64,000 nucleotides of DNA from assembly GCA_021904315.1 (NCBI GenBank), contig CM038920.1, positions 5,642,001 through 5,706,000 on the forward strand, in the 5' to 3' direction. The number at the start of each line of letters is the position of its first letter. Positions within the stretch are counted from its first letter, which is position 1. The DNA comes from Sphagnum magellanicum (lineage: Eukaryota > Streptophyta > Sphagnopsida > Sphagnales > Sphagnaceae). Positions 47,420 through 58,800 of this stretch are shown here, in pieces. Both the position numbers and the translations under genes were made by a program. Below the pieces are notes generated by a model, which ran no database searches, was not told where the DNA came from, and was given only the letters and a program-made list of their open reading frames with translations.

Positions 47420-47457
47420 GAAAGTGAAGGTGATGAGCGCTCATCACCTTCACTTTC
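47420..47457. repeat. Perfect 38-bp palindrome without spacer
   Basis: The left arm GAAAGTGAAGGTGATGAGC is followed directly by its exact reverse complement. Its right arm is also the start of a tandem duplication. Confidence 0.97.
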
Positions 47458-47669
47458 CTGTTGCCTGTTGATGCTGCTGTCGTCGTGCAACTCCTCATTT
47501 GCGCCAGAAAGCATTTGCTGTCAGATCCGGATGTTTATCTTGTACTGTGATTTCATCACCTTCACTGTCCTGTTGCCTGTTGATGCTGCTGTCGTCGTGC
47601 GACTCCTCCTCCTTTGCGCCAGAAAGCATTTGCTGTCAGATCCGGATGTTTATCTTGTACTGTGATCTC
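47441..47669 (+). repeat. Two tandem copies of a 112-117 bp unit
   Basis: Copies at 47441-47552 and 47553-47669 share TCATCACCTTCACT, CTGTTGCCTGTTGATGCTGC, GCCAGAAAGCATTTGCTGTC and GGATGTTTATCTTGTACTG. Differences are one substitution cluster and a small CTC insertion. Confidence 0.9.
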
Positions 47670-48625
47670 TTTTTTGGCGCTGAAGCATCAGTCCATGAAT
47701 GCAATCCATTGTCCACAATAACCCTCTTTTTTTTTGCAAAGAAATTGCTTCGAATCGAATCAAATCCGTCGTCACAATAGTTTGTTGTTTCTTTTGGCAA
47801 AGAAACTAACTGCTTCGTCGTTTTAGCAGCTTCCTGCCTTTGTTGGTACCAACTAGGAACAGACTCCCACAAAAATCACCTGACACTCTGATGCATGCGC
47901 TGCCACAAGTCCTTAGCCAAAAGCAATTGGAACCCAGCTGAATGAACATGACTACCAAGTTGCCAACAACGAACTCGTCAAAGAGATACAGTGCAAGGCT
48001 CTGGCATTTGCAACCACTACATTGATTGATAACTGGTCCCAATCTTGGAAAATTTGTCAAATATCGAACTCTCTTTTAAGCTTTTAACACATAAAGGACA
48101 TCATCATTCATGATAGTACTAAAGTGATTTTCACACAAATGTTTTGTGATGAAGTTCCTTTAGTTATTATTGCCCCAAGCTAATGGACGTGCATGTGTAG
48201 ATTTTGGGTGTACCCATCCAATTGATGGGTTGTTTTGAAATCTACCCATTTGTTTGTTGGGTTTCTTCTCAAAATATGAAAGGTTGGATTCAATTCATGG
48301 GTTGTTTTGAAGTCTGCCCATCTGTTTATATGTTGCGTTTTTTCTCAAATATGAATGTTGGGTAACTGATTTAATCATGCTTTTTATATCATTTTTTAAA
48401 TTTTTTTTGGGGTTGTTGCTTATCTTTTTGTATCGTGAGGTTTCATAACTCTATGGAATGTAAAAAACAATTCATGTGATTAATTTTTTTAAATGAAAAT
48501 TGTTTGATAAACATACAATTTAATTAGCTTCAATTCTTTTAAATCTTATTAAAATGAGATTCTTTTTTAAAATGACTTGAAAAATTATGCAAGTACTGAT
48601 TAAAATAAAACATTTCAATTTAAAA

Positions 48626-48668
<43 letters not shown>

Positions 48669-49343
48669 AGATATAAATGTTTTTAATTAATTTGATGTTA
48701 TTTAAAAAACTTCAATAAGGCTTGGATGAAGATTTAATAACAAAAATTATAATGAAAATAATTTTTAATTGATTAATTTGTTTGTATTGTTGTTGCCTGT
48801 TATGTTATAAAACTTTATTATTGCCCTAAGTTAATAGACATATGCATGTATGATTTTAGGTTTTACCAAGCATGATGAATGGGGGGCAAACACAACTTAG
48901 TATTGGTATAGAGGCCCAAATAAGCCTCATGTGATGGCCGGATCCTATGTTTGGGATTGGGACCAGTGTTGGGTGGGTATTTGATTTTGCTGATAACCAT
49001 CAATCCTCTTTCCAAACCATTGAACTGCTGTGGTTCCAGCTATATTCCAGACTTGAAAGAACCGGCGGTTCTCATGAAAGGAAACTGATAAAAACCGACT
49101 AGTTTTGTGGCCAGTTGTTTTGAATTTGTGGAGAACAATTGGTGGTGGTAGTAGTATGTTAGAAAACTAGGTCTTTTGATTGTTTCTCTCAGCACCAGGG
49201 TGAGGGATCCTAAGAACCGGCCTGATAACCGGAATGGGTATTGGTGCCATTTGCAATAAGACTACTACCTAGCTAGTTTTGTAGAGGTATCTCATCACTG
49301 TTGTAAAGGATAATAATAGTTTCTGTTCTATAAAAAAAAACAA

Positions 49344-49376
<33 letters not shown>

Positions 49377-49540
49377 TTTTGTACCAGATTCCAATCCAAA
49401 ACATTTTCATCATTCATTTTTCATAATAAAATATTCCTCTTTTCTCTCTGTTTTCTTCTTCTTCTTCTTCGTCCTCTCTTCCTCCTACTCGTCCCCTCGA
49501 CGTTCGAGCTTCTCCACTGCCGATTCTGGCAAGAAAGTTT
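47670..49540. other. Intergenic DNA upstream of anthranilate synthase gene
   Basis: No conserved frame. It contains a TA array (about 48629-48665), a TAA array (about 49343-49375) and A/T tracts. The last few hundred bases, with TTC runs and GC-richer DNA near 49450-49540, may be promoter. Confidence 0.5.
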
Positions 49541-49677
49541 CCACCCATTGTTCGGATTGGCGGTCTTTGAATACCCAATTGCTCGGTTTCCCTTTTTTTG
49601 TTCTTGTGTTTTCCGAGTTTTTCTTTCTTTTCAGGTGAAGAAGAAGTATCAAGCACAGCAGCAACACATAGACACAG

Positions 49678-49683
<6 letters not shown>

Positions 49684-49718
<35 letters not shown>
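49684..49718 (+). repeat. GA microsatellite abutting the start codon of the anthranilate synthase gene
   Basis: About 17 GA units run directly into the ATG at 49719, inside the presumed 5'UTR. GA/CT repeats in plant leaders can bind GAGA-type factors. Any effect here is inference. Confidence 0.85.
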
Positions 49719-49721
<3 letters not shown>

Positions 49722-51058
49722 GGTGTTGCAATGGAGAGGTTGGCGAGTTGTGGTGCTGTTTATGTCACTCACGCTGTGAGTACGAAGACTTATGATGTGG
49801 GATTCTGTCCAAAGAGTTGCTGCATTCTCGGTCCAGTGAAGAAGAAGAAGACTCAAGTCGGCCTCCGGGTAAGGGGTATTTTAATTTATTTTTGTGGGTT
49901 TTCGATTTGGCAGTGTGCTGCGGGAGGAAGAATGGAGGAGAGAAGGACCCACCAAAAAATTAAAAATAAGAAAATAAACCCATTCTTGCCATGGAAATGT
50001 GAATTTGGTTTTTCTCAGACAACCATCTGAGAACAACAATCTGGTTTTTCTGTTTGCAGATTGGGAAGAGCAGGCGGGTTGGCAAAGGGTTTTCTGTTTC
50101 TTGCAAAGTTGTTGAAGCAAACGTGGGTGTAACAACAACTTCTGTGAAAGCTCCTGATGTCTCTCCAGGTATGGATGCACATAGCGAAACTCTCTGTCTC
50201 TCTGTCTCTCTGTGTCTCTGTGGGATTTCTCCAATGCCAGAAAATATCTGTGAGAAACTTTCTGGCAATTCTGGCAGGCATTCTGCACAATGTGAGAAAT
50301 TCATGAGGAGCTCTGGCTTTCCATTGTTTCTATTCCAAAGATTTGGGTTTTAGGGTTTAGTAGTCAGCTATTGAAGTCCCTGATCTCTCTCCAGCTGCAG
50401 ATTGGTGAGATTAGACCCAGTCCTGTAGTGTAGATGCCAAAAAGAAGCTCTGGAGTTGTTTTGCAAGGTCACAAGTTTGTGAGGACCTCTTCCGGTCTTT
50501 GGATTCTTTTGATTCCAAGGTTTTGGGTTTTAGGGTTTGCGGCTCATATTAAAGTTTCTGGTGAGGTTTAGGGTGTTGGGACCCATATTAAAGTGTTGTT
50601 GTTGTTGCTTTTGGAGTTTGTCATTGCAACAGGGTTGTGATTTTGTTTTACATGAAAATGCAATGGTTTTTGTTCTGGAGTTCGTTTTTAGGTCCGTGGG
50701 ATGATGCTGTAATGTATAGTTGCAGCTATCTGATACATATGTTTCCTTGGCAGAGCAATCTATGTTTTTGGAGGCATGTCAGAAGGGCAATCTGGTGCCA
50801 GTTTTCTGTCGCATTTTCTCGGACCATATGACTCCGGTTATTGCATACCGGTGCTTGGTGAAGGAAGACGATAGGGAAGCTCCTTCGTTTTTATTCGAGT
50901 CAGTAGAGAATGGTCAAAAAACTGTAAATATGGTACACTATACCTCTTCTTCATCTCTTCTGCTCTTGCAAGAGGACAGGGCCTGTGGTGGTGTGTGGTT
51001 GTTTTTTGAGAGTTTCAGCTCGATTGAACCAACTATTTGGCATCCCTGGGTTTTGGGC

Positions 51059-51091
<33 letters not shown>

Positions 51092-54000
51092 GACAAAGGA
51101 TTAAGCAAACAAGGTGTACAATTTTACAGGGCCGATACAGCATGGTGGGTGCACAACCATCCATGGAAATAGTGGCAAAGGAGAATCGGATCACAGTTTT
51201 GAATCATGAGGAAGGCACTCGGGTTGAGAAGACCTCAGAAGATCCATTGGGGGAACCTTCTGAGATAGCATCTAAGTGGCAACCAGTTCCAGTTGATGGT
51301 CTTCCGGATGTGTTTTGTGGTGAATCTCCAAACTCCTTTGCGCCTCCTAAATTCCCTAGATGTTAAACCCTGAAGCTTAACCCTAATGTGACATGCGGTA
51401 TGCTGCTTCTGAAAAACACTCTTTCTCCACAGTTAGATTTTTCTATGCTAAAATGGATTGTTTGTTTGGATTATTGGATCAGGTTTTGATTTCATGTGTG
51501 GAAGTGTGCAGGAGGATGGGTTGGGTATTTTTCCTATGACACTGTGAGATATACTGAGAAAAAGAAGCTGCCATTTTCTGCAGCGCCTGATGATGATCGG
51601 CGCCTGCCAGACATCCACTTAGGGCTTTACAATGATGTATTGGTGTTTGATCATGTATCAAAGGTGCTGCTGCTGTATATCCCATTGCCTTCTTGTCCCT
51701 CATTTTGCTTCTGTGTATTTTCTAGCACACTTGAAGAAACCTCCAATCTTCTTCTCACTTATATCTCCAGAGTATGCATATACTGCTGAAATTTCTGACT
51801 CAGGTGAATTTGCTTCTTGTTGTTGTGTGTTGAATATTGCAGTTGATATATGTAATACATTGGGTTCACATTGACCAGTTTGACACCCCAGAGCACGCTT
51901 ACAAGGATGGCAAGTGCCGCCTGGACCTCTTGGTGGCTCGCCTTCAAGCTGTAGGAGGGTAATTTACCTTAGCCTTTCCCAAGTGTATATAGTGGAATAA
52001 TGCTGGCTCCCTCTGTAGGAGAAGCACCGGGTACAAGGTTTTCAATTCATAATGGGTCTCAGGGTTTTACAGTTTTCTTTTGCTGGCTGGTGGTTGTCTC
52101 CAGGCTCAAGCTTCCAAGTGGGTCAGTGGACATGTCCATATCTCAGTTTGGCCACAATTCAGCAGTATCCAATTTCAGCTATGAGCAATTTAAGAATGCC
52201 ATCCTGAAGGTGAAGGAGCACATACTTGCAGGTGATATCTTTCAATTGGTTTTAAGCCAGCGCTTTGAGAGGCGCACTTTTGCTGATCCTTTCGAAGTCT
52301 ATCGAGCTCTTCGAATCGTAAATCCAAGTCCATACATGATATATTTGCAGGTTCATTCCATGCTCTCATTCTTCTCATGCCTGGACCGCATCTGATACTC
52401 TCAGTTCACTCATTCTCTTTGTCTGCAAAGCATCTGTAAAAGTAAGGTAGTACTTGCTCTTTCAAGGCATCTTTGGCATTTCACGGGCTTAATAGGTATG
52501 TCTGGATCTTGTTCATTTTAACTTGAAATGCAAAGACTTATCATTACCATGAACATTGAGCAGGCACGTGGTTCAATACTAGTGGCTTCCAGTCCTGAGA
52601 TCCTCACCCGCATCACAAAGGTATTGTGATTTACCTGTCAGATTATCCCTAAGCCCTAAACCCGAAGCCCTAAAACCTATGGCAGTGGTGAATAGCTTTG
52701 GTTTTGAGATGTGGCATCTTTATGTATGGTGGGGAGGTTTAATTGCATGTGGTTAGTCCTGGCCAGATCTGATAATCCTGGGAAAATGCAGGGCAAAGTG
52801 GTGAATAGACCACTAGCTGGAACTCGGAGACGTGGAAAGACTGATAAAGAGGACCAATTGATGGAGCAAGAGTTGCTAGCTGATGAGAAAGAGTGTGCAG
52901 AGCATGTCATGCTTGTTGATTTAGGCCGGAATGATGTGGGCAAAGTAAGAAGATTTCAGTGAACTTGCTCCTAATTGAAGTTTGGCATCAATAGTGAGGT
53001 TTCTGAAGTTGCTGTTCTTAGTGATGTTGTTGTGGCAGCTGGAGATACTACTTCCCTTGTCAATGTGTAGGGTAACACCTGAGGAGTGGGGAGTTCTGAA
53101 AGTAAGCACCTGCCTGAGGTGGAGCTGAGGGGCACTTATGTCCAGAACTCCCCTGCTCTGAGGGCACTACCAAGCCTAAAAATTGATTCGATTTTTTGTT
53201 TTTTATCTGTGATACACAGTTGCTACATGGGTGTTCTGTTTTCTGAAGTGCCCTGCAGGATTTTGTGCTCTGTAAGAATACCTCCAAATACACAAAATTC
53301 TCTCTGGAGGTTATTATGCCAAGGAAGAACTATAACAAAGTGAAATGTTGATGTAAAAAACTGGGAGAGCGACAGTGCTCATTTTCTCCTGGATGAATTG
53401 TTTTCTGTTGTGTCATTTATCAGGTGTCAAAGGCTGGGACAGTGAAAGTCGAGAAATTCATGCAAGTTGAGCGCTACTCCCATGTCATGCATATCAGTTC
53501 CACAGTATGTTGCTCCTATATTTGCCAGGCATTCAAAATCCATTGATGGGTGTAAATGATCCGTTCTGTGGTTTTCTGTGTTGTATGGTGTTTGCTGAGT
53601 GTTGTGAAATGCACAAATTTAGTCAACACCCACCCCCTTCCCCACTTTTATTCCTAAATGGTGACAAGAACTCTCTGTGCAGGTGACAGGTGAGCTACTG
53701 GACAATCTTTCAAGTTGGGATGCACTGCGAGCTGCACTACCTGTGGGCACAGTCAGTGGTGCTCCAAAGGTGGACTCTTGCTCCATTGCTTGGGCGTATG
53801 TATGTCTTCACTATGTGCAGTTATATTTTTTTCGGTGCTACATGAGAGTGCATCGTGGCAAATATGTTCATACTTTGTATGGACATTATTCTGAAGGTAA
53901 GGAAAAAAAACCTGTTTTGATAAGCTTTTACAGGTGTCCATAGTAATGTATGTTTTGCCTTTGGCTACTGAATGGTTGTAGGTTAGAGCTATGGAGCTGA

Positions 54001-54531
54001 TTGATGAGCTTGAGCCAACACAAAGAGGTCCATACAGTGGAGGCATTGGGGGTATTTCTTTCACTGGAGATATGGACATGGCCCTAGCCCTCCGCACTAT
54101 GGTATTCCCAGCTAGTCGTACTGACACGATCTATTCCTACAAAGATGTGAACCACCGTCGCGAATGGGTAGTCCATATCCAGGTACACTTCTGTATACAA
54201 AACCCTAAACCCTAAACCCTAAACCTGGGCTTCTGTAATTTTTCTCCAGTGATCATGATGTTTTCTTATAAAAAAACCATGATAATTCCAGGAGGCAGTA
54301 ATGGTCCAAAGTAATTAGTTTCTGTCAGAAATACTCTCAATAACCCACTTGGTTCTTGCCAAATGGGTGTTTTCTTGCCCTGGTATTCATCTCAACACAT
54401 TTTATGCTGTACAGGCAGGCGCAGGCATTGTTGCAGACAGTGACCCAGAGAGTGAGTACCAAGAGACCATGAACAAAGCTGCAGGTCTTGGGTGTGCAAT
54501 TGATCTTGCTGAAGCCTCATTTCTGCAGTGA
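49719..54531 (+). CDS. Anthranilate synthase alpha subunit, 13 exons
   Basis: Exons: 49719-49868, 50060-50168, 50754-50932, 51130-51319, 51512-51663, 51843-51958, 52104-52350, 52564-52620, 52792-52944, 53424-53504, 53683-53769, 53982-54182 and 54415-54531. The total is 1839 nt (612 residues plus TGA), in phase. About 90 N-terminal residues are Ser, Lys and Val-rich, as in plastid transit peptides. Then come the TrpE family blocks: [27 protein letters not shown] (part of the Trp feedback site), [90 protein letters not shown] and [15 protein letters not shown]. The enzyme makes anthranilate from chorismate, using ammonia from the glutamine-amidotransferase beta subunit, and is the committed step to tryptophan in plastids. 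The junction of exons 2 and 3 is the least certain; a weaker donor at 50159 with an acceptor near 50725 is an alternative. Confidence 0.95.
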
Positions 54532-55862
54532 TCTAATGTAGTCACACTCAAAAGGTTTTTCAATGTCTTCTTACTCTTTTCTCAATACTAGCATGGATGG
54601 GAGGTAATGCAGCCTTGTATGCCAACTTCTTGCAACCCTTCCATCACTGCAAGTCACAAAACTTTACACAAATACTGTTCAGCAAAGACACTACTACCCA
54701 TTATTCAGATCATGATTATGCACCTTTGTCTCTACTGGTGCCTTCTGCATTTTAAGATGCAAGGCAAAATGTGGACAAGAAAATTTCATGGTCATAGCAT
54801 TCTCACCCACAGCTTGAGAACCCCTGGTGTACACATTTTTGTACCTTATTTAAGAGAGGAAATTCTTTTTCCGTTTTATCATGGCATCAAGTTTATTCTG
54901 TGTGCATCTGTTGTGACATTGTGGTGCCTTTTTTTCTATCAAAAACTACTTGCAGATGCCATTGTGACAACAAATTGATGAAGAAATTTGTGAATATTTT
55001 GGTGAACGTTACCTGAAGAGTGATTATGATAGACTGCTCCAGGTATGATAATGTGAGACTAGAAACAATCTATCCAGATGTATCAGCTTGTTTGCAAAGT
55101 GAATTATCAGTCCGTCCAATTACAGCTAGAGAAGCAACCATGAAACTGATAAGCTCAGGTTGATTTTCTTAGTGAATTTAGCAATGAAAATCCTCCTGTG
55201 GTATTGGGTTTGTTTGCTTGTAAATTTTATGGTGTCAAAAAGATTTGTGAACTGGCAGGTCAAATGAGTTCATTATAATGTTGTATGGAACTTTGTACAG
55301 AACCCCGCATTGTAGGCTGGAAAATCAGAAGGAATTCCATACAGCTATGATGATGAGCCAGTTAAATTTTGCACAAAGAAAGTCAGCAGATTGAGAATAT
55401 TTCATCATTGCCAACTACAACAAAAATGGGGTTCTCATCATGAAATTTTCCATGTTGAGATGAATTACAAAGAAATGTGCTCTCTAGGGTTTAAAGACAA
55501 AATCTTTTCCTTTGAAAGCTTTTGAAAACTTTTAAAAACTAGCAAACTCTACAATCCCTAAACCCTAATTATCTCTGGAAAGTGACAATAATGTTAAATA
55601 TTACACATGAATTCAAGGGGATTGGGGAGACGTCAAAACGCTTAAACCCTGATCCTAAATTTAGGGAGACAAAGTATCAAACCCTAAACTCTAATCCTTA
55701 ACCCTTAACCCTAAACCCTAAGCAGGGTTCATTCCTTTGTGTTGAAAGCTTTTAGCTTAGGGTTTAGAGTTCCATTGCTCGTGTTTAGGATTGAAGGCCC
55801 TGACTGAATTTCCTTGTTTTTACGGTTTAGGGTTTAAGGCCCTGACATTTCTTTGTGTTTCT
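54532..55862. other. Convergent 3' region with telomere-like words, no gene
   Basis: No conserved frame. From about 55550 to 55845 the DNA is rich in AACCCTAA / TTAGGGTTT words on both strands, in diverged order. The neighbouring genes converge here. Confidence 0.5.
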
Positions 55863-58800
55863 TCACTCCTGGACTTGGTGTGAGAGTCTCTGTGGGGTTT
55901 CTGAATCTGGGGATGCAGCAGAAGGAGCATTTAGTCTACTGCTAGTCATGTCATGAGCTGCAATGTTCTGCAAGATCTCTCTCTCCACCGCTTCCTTCAC
56001 TTTGTCGCAATACAATGGGGTTTGTTGCAAACTTGAAGGTACCTGATGAACACAGGTCCCACACACACCCACACATATTCTACTCTCAGAAAAGCTTAAT
56101 CAACCACAACTGTTCTCAGGAATCGCACAAACTTTCTTGTGTGACAGGAGACCAAATGTTGGTATCTTGATGTGATCAGGACACTAATCTCAGGCTGAGA
56201 AATCATACCCAAAAGAAAGAAAAAGAAGAAGAAGCTCATAATGATGAAGAAGATCATGAAGATCATGCAGAAGATAAGAATCTGTACCGGAACTGTGAGA
56301 GAAAAAGCCATGCGACCTTGGATGACTCGGGCATCATCAGAGGACAAGGAGCCAACTTCCAATGCCGAGTCTCGCACCATGCTCAGAATGTGGATCAATG
56401 TTTGAGGATTGTTGCGGGATTTCACATCGATGACTAAATCTCTACAATTACTCGCTCCATCAGAGATAACATGAGCTTCTGCAGGTCTCACAGCTACCCG
56501 CGTGCTGCAGCAACTTAGATTGTTGGTGGAGCTGAAGCTGCTGCTGGAAGCTGGACCAGCACCAGCAGCAGCTTGAACTACTGCGGGTCGATCATCGGTT
56601 TCCTGCTGCAGGAATGTCGCAGATCCGGCCTTTTCTACTCGAACTGCAGCAATCTGATCCTTCAGCTGGCGGATGTAGTGGATGGCCTTCGCGAGGATTG
56701 AGAGCGTGTCCTTCTGCATACGATGATCAGAATTAGTACATGACGCTGCTGCTGCAACATGTTGTGGAAGGAAGCTGCACATGATCCTTGCTCATGTATC
56801 TCACGTACCTTCTTTGAAGCTGGGAGCAAGCTATCAAGCGCCTTGATCTCGGTTTTGATCTTGCTTCGTCGATGTCGTTCTTTCATTTTGCGTTTCTCTG
56901 CAATCTGCGCTTGATCGACATGAGCTACTGGCGCTTGCCAATCTGCAGGAATGTTGTAAGTCTGAAGCTGGTCTAGTACATCGCGGCTCATCATGTCGAA
57001 TAAGCCCCGCCCCGGCGCGGGAAGAAGGTCGTCACTAGTGCTTCGACTAACTGCTGCTGCTTCTGCTCCGCCTTGCAGTTGCAGCTGCTGCAGTACTACC
57101 GCACTAGCGTTTCCGGCGTGAGCGTCCCGCGAGCTGCTGGAGCTCCTCATTAACGTTTCCTGCACCCGCTGCTCGACTCTTTGTATTCTGTCGGATTCTT
57201 GGATCCTGCGACTTAGATTCTTCCACAGCTCGATCATCGACTGGCGAGGACGTGGTGGTGGTGGTGCTGTCGAGCTGGGTCCTGCAGCAGCAGCAGAAGC
57301 AGCGGAGAATATCCCCGACGCGGTTTCTGATCTCTGCATGGAGTTGTCGACCGCGTCTAATCTTCGACGTTTCGAAAGTCGACGACTCGGTTCCAAGGAC
57401 TTGAAAGGCGAGGACTGTTCTCTACTAGGATTCTGCTGCTGCTGCTGCTGACGATGATGATCAAATGGGTTCTTTACCGCACTATGATCAGGTTCAGCAT
57501 CCAAATCTAGAAAACTAGCACCATGATGTAGATCCATTGCCGGATCAACCCGGAGCTGATCTGTAGCTCGTGGAAATCTATCTGGTAAAAAAGAATCTGG
57601 TTGAGCTGCGGGACGTACTGAAGTCGCGGCGCTGGTCGATGCATCAGCTGCTGGTGACTGCAGCTCTGGATCACTGTACATAATTTCATACGGGTTCGTC
57701 GACATGGCCGCACTAGACTGTTGCGCCAGCTCATGGCCGTCATGATGCCCAAGAGTAATATTCTGGTGGTGCTGCTGCTGCACAAAGATCATGAAATGGC
57801 TCCAAATCCTCCACCTGATCATCATCGTCGTCATTACAAGAGTAGCTTACTATTGCAGGATCTGAATTAGTACCAAAACCAGTATCGAAGAGTGCGGCAA
57901 AGTTGATGACTGACGACATTGCGGGTGGATGTTGCAGCGCCGCCACCGCTGCCGCCGAATCAGTAGTCTCCGAGTCCAGTTGATCCATATTCTGGTATGC
58001 CTGCATGATTAGCGAATCTAGCGCCATGGTGGGCTGCAGCTGCATGAAATTGGAAATAGCATTTGCTGCTGTAGTGCTTCTACCTGCAGCAGCAGAGTCC
58101 ATGGATTCCAGCTGAGTAAATACTTCCTGCTGCTGCTGCAAGCTTGCGATTTCCTCATGATCATCATCTGGATCAAGTACTCCCAGCTCGTGAATATCCC
58201 AGCTTGGTGACTGCATGCGATTCCCAAATGCATGAGGTGCAGGTACTTCACGCGGGGCTGCTGCAGCTGTACCATAGTTGTGCGCATGAAACCAAGCTGC
58301 AGCTGGAGCTATTTCGACATGACCTCCCCGCGAGGAGGAGCTGCTACCTCCAGCTGCAGGGAGCAAAACAACATTCTCCAAAGGGGACAAACTTGGAAAT
58401 ACGCTCGATCCGGACATGAACAGCTGCTTGAATGTTTGCAGTAATTCACTTGTTTCCAGAATCTACCATTGATAGATAGATCATGCACCACCCCAACGAA
58501 AAAAAAAACACCCGTCATCATGTGCAGTTGGTTCCTCAATTGCATTCACCAAGTTCCGGGTCCAAGTCTAGTTTGTCTTGCAGACGCGCAGTCTTCATGG
58601 GAAGATTCTAGACTACGCGTCGCACGAGATCGAGTCACGAGAATTCGCCGATGATCTTTCCGCCATGTGCAACAAATTTTTAAGAAAAAAGATATATAAT
58701 AATAATAATAATAAGAGAAAAATCCTCTAATGTTTGTAGTAATCGAGTATAGAGTCCCAGAGTGTTTTTTCTTTCTTTCTAATTGGTGAAATTTTAGTTT

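Noticed and set aside
49684..49718. Possible recent insertion scar at the GA run
   Set aside because: Simple-sequence slippage explains it, and no flanking duplication was seen.
33067..54531. LKR/SDH and anthranilate synthase as members of a metabolic gene cluster
   Set aside because: They serve unrelated primary pathways, and the gene between them is not an enzyme. Neighbourhood appears to be chance.
54607..54978. 123-codon open frame after the anthranilate synthase gene
   Set aside because: No recognisable domain, and it lies in the expected 3'UTR/intergenic stretch.
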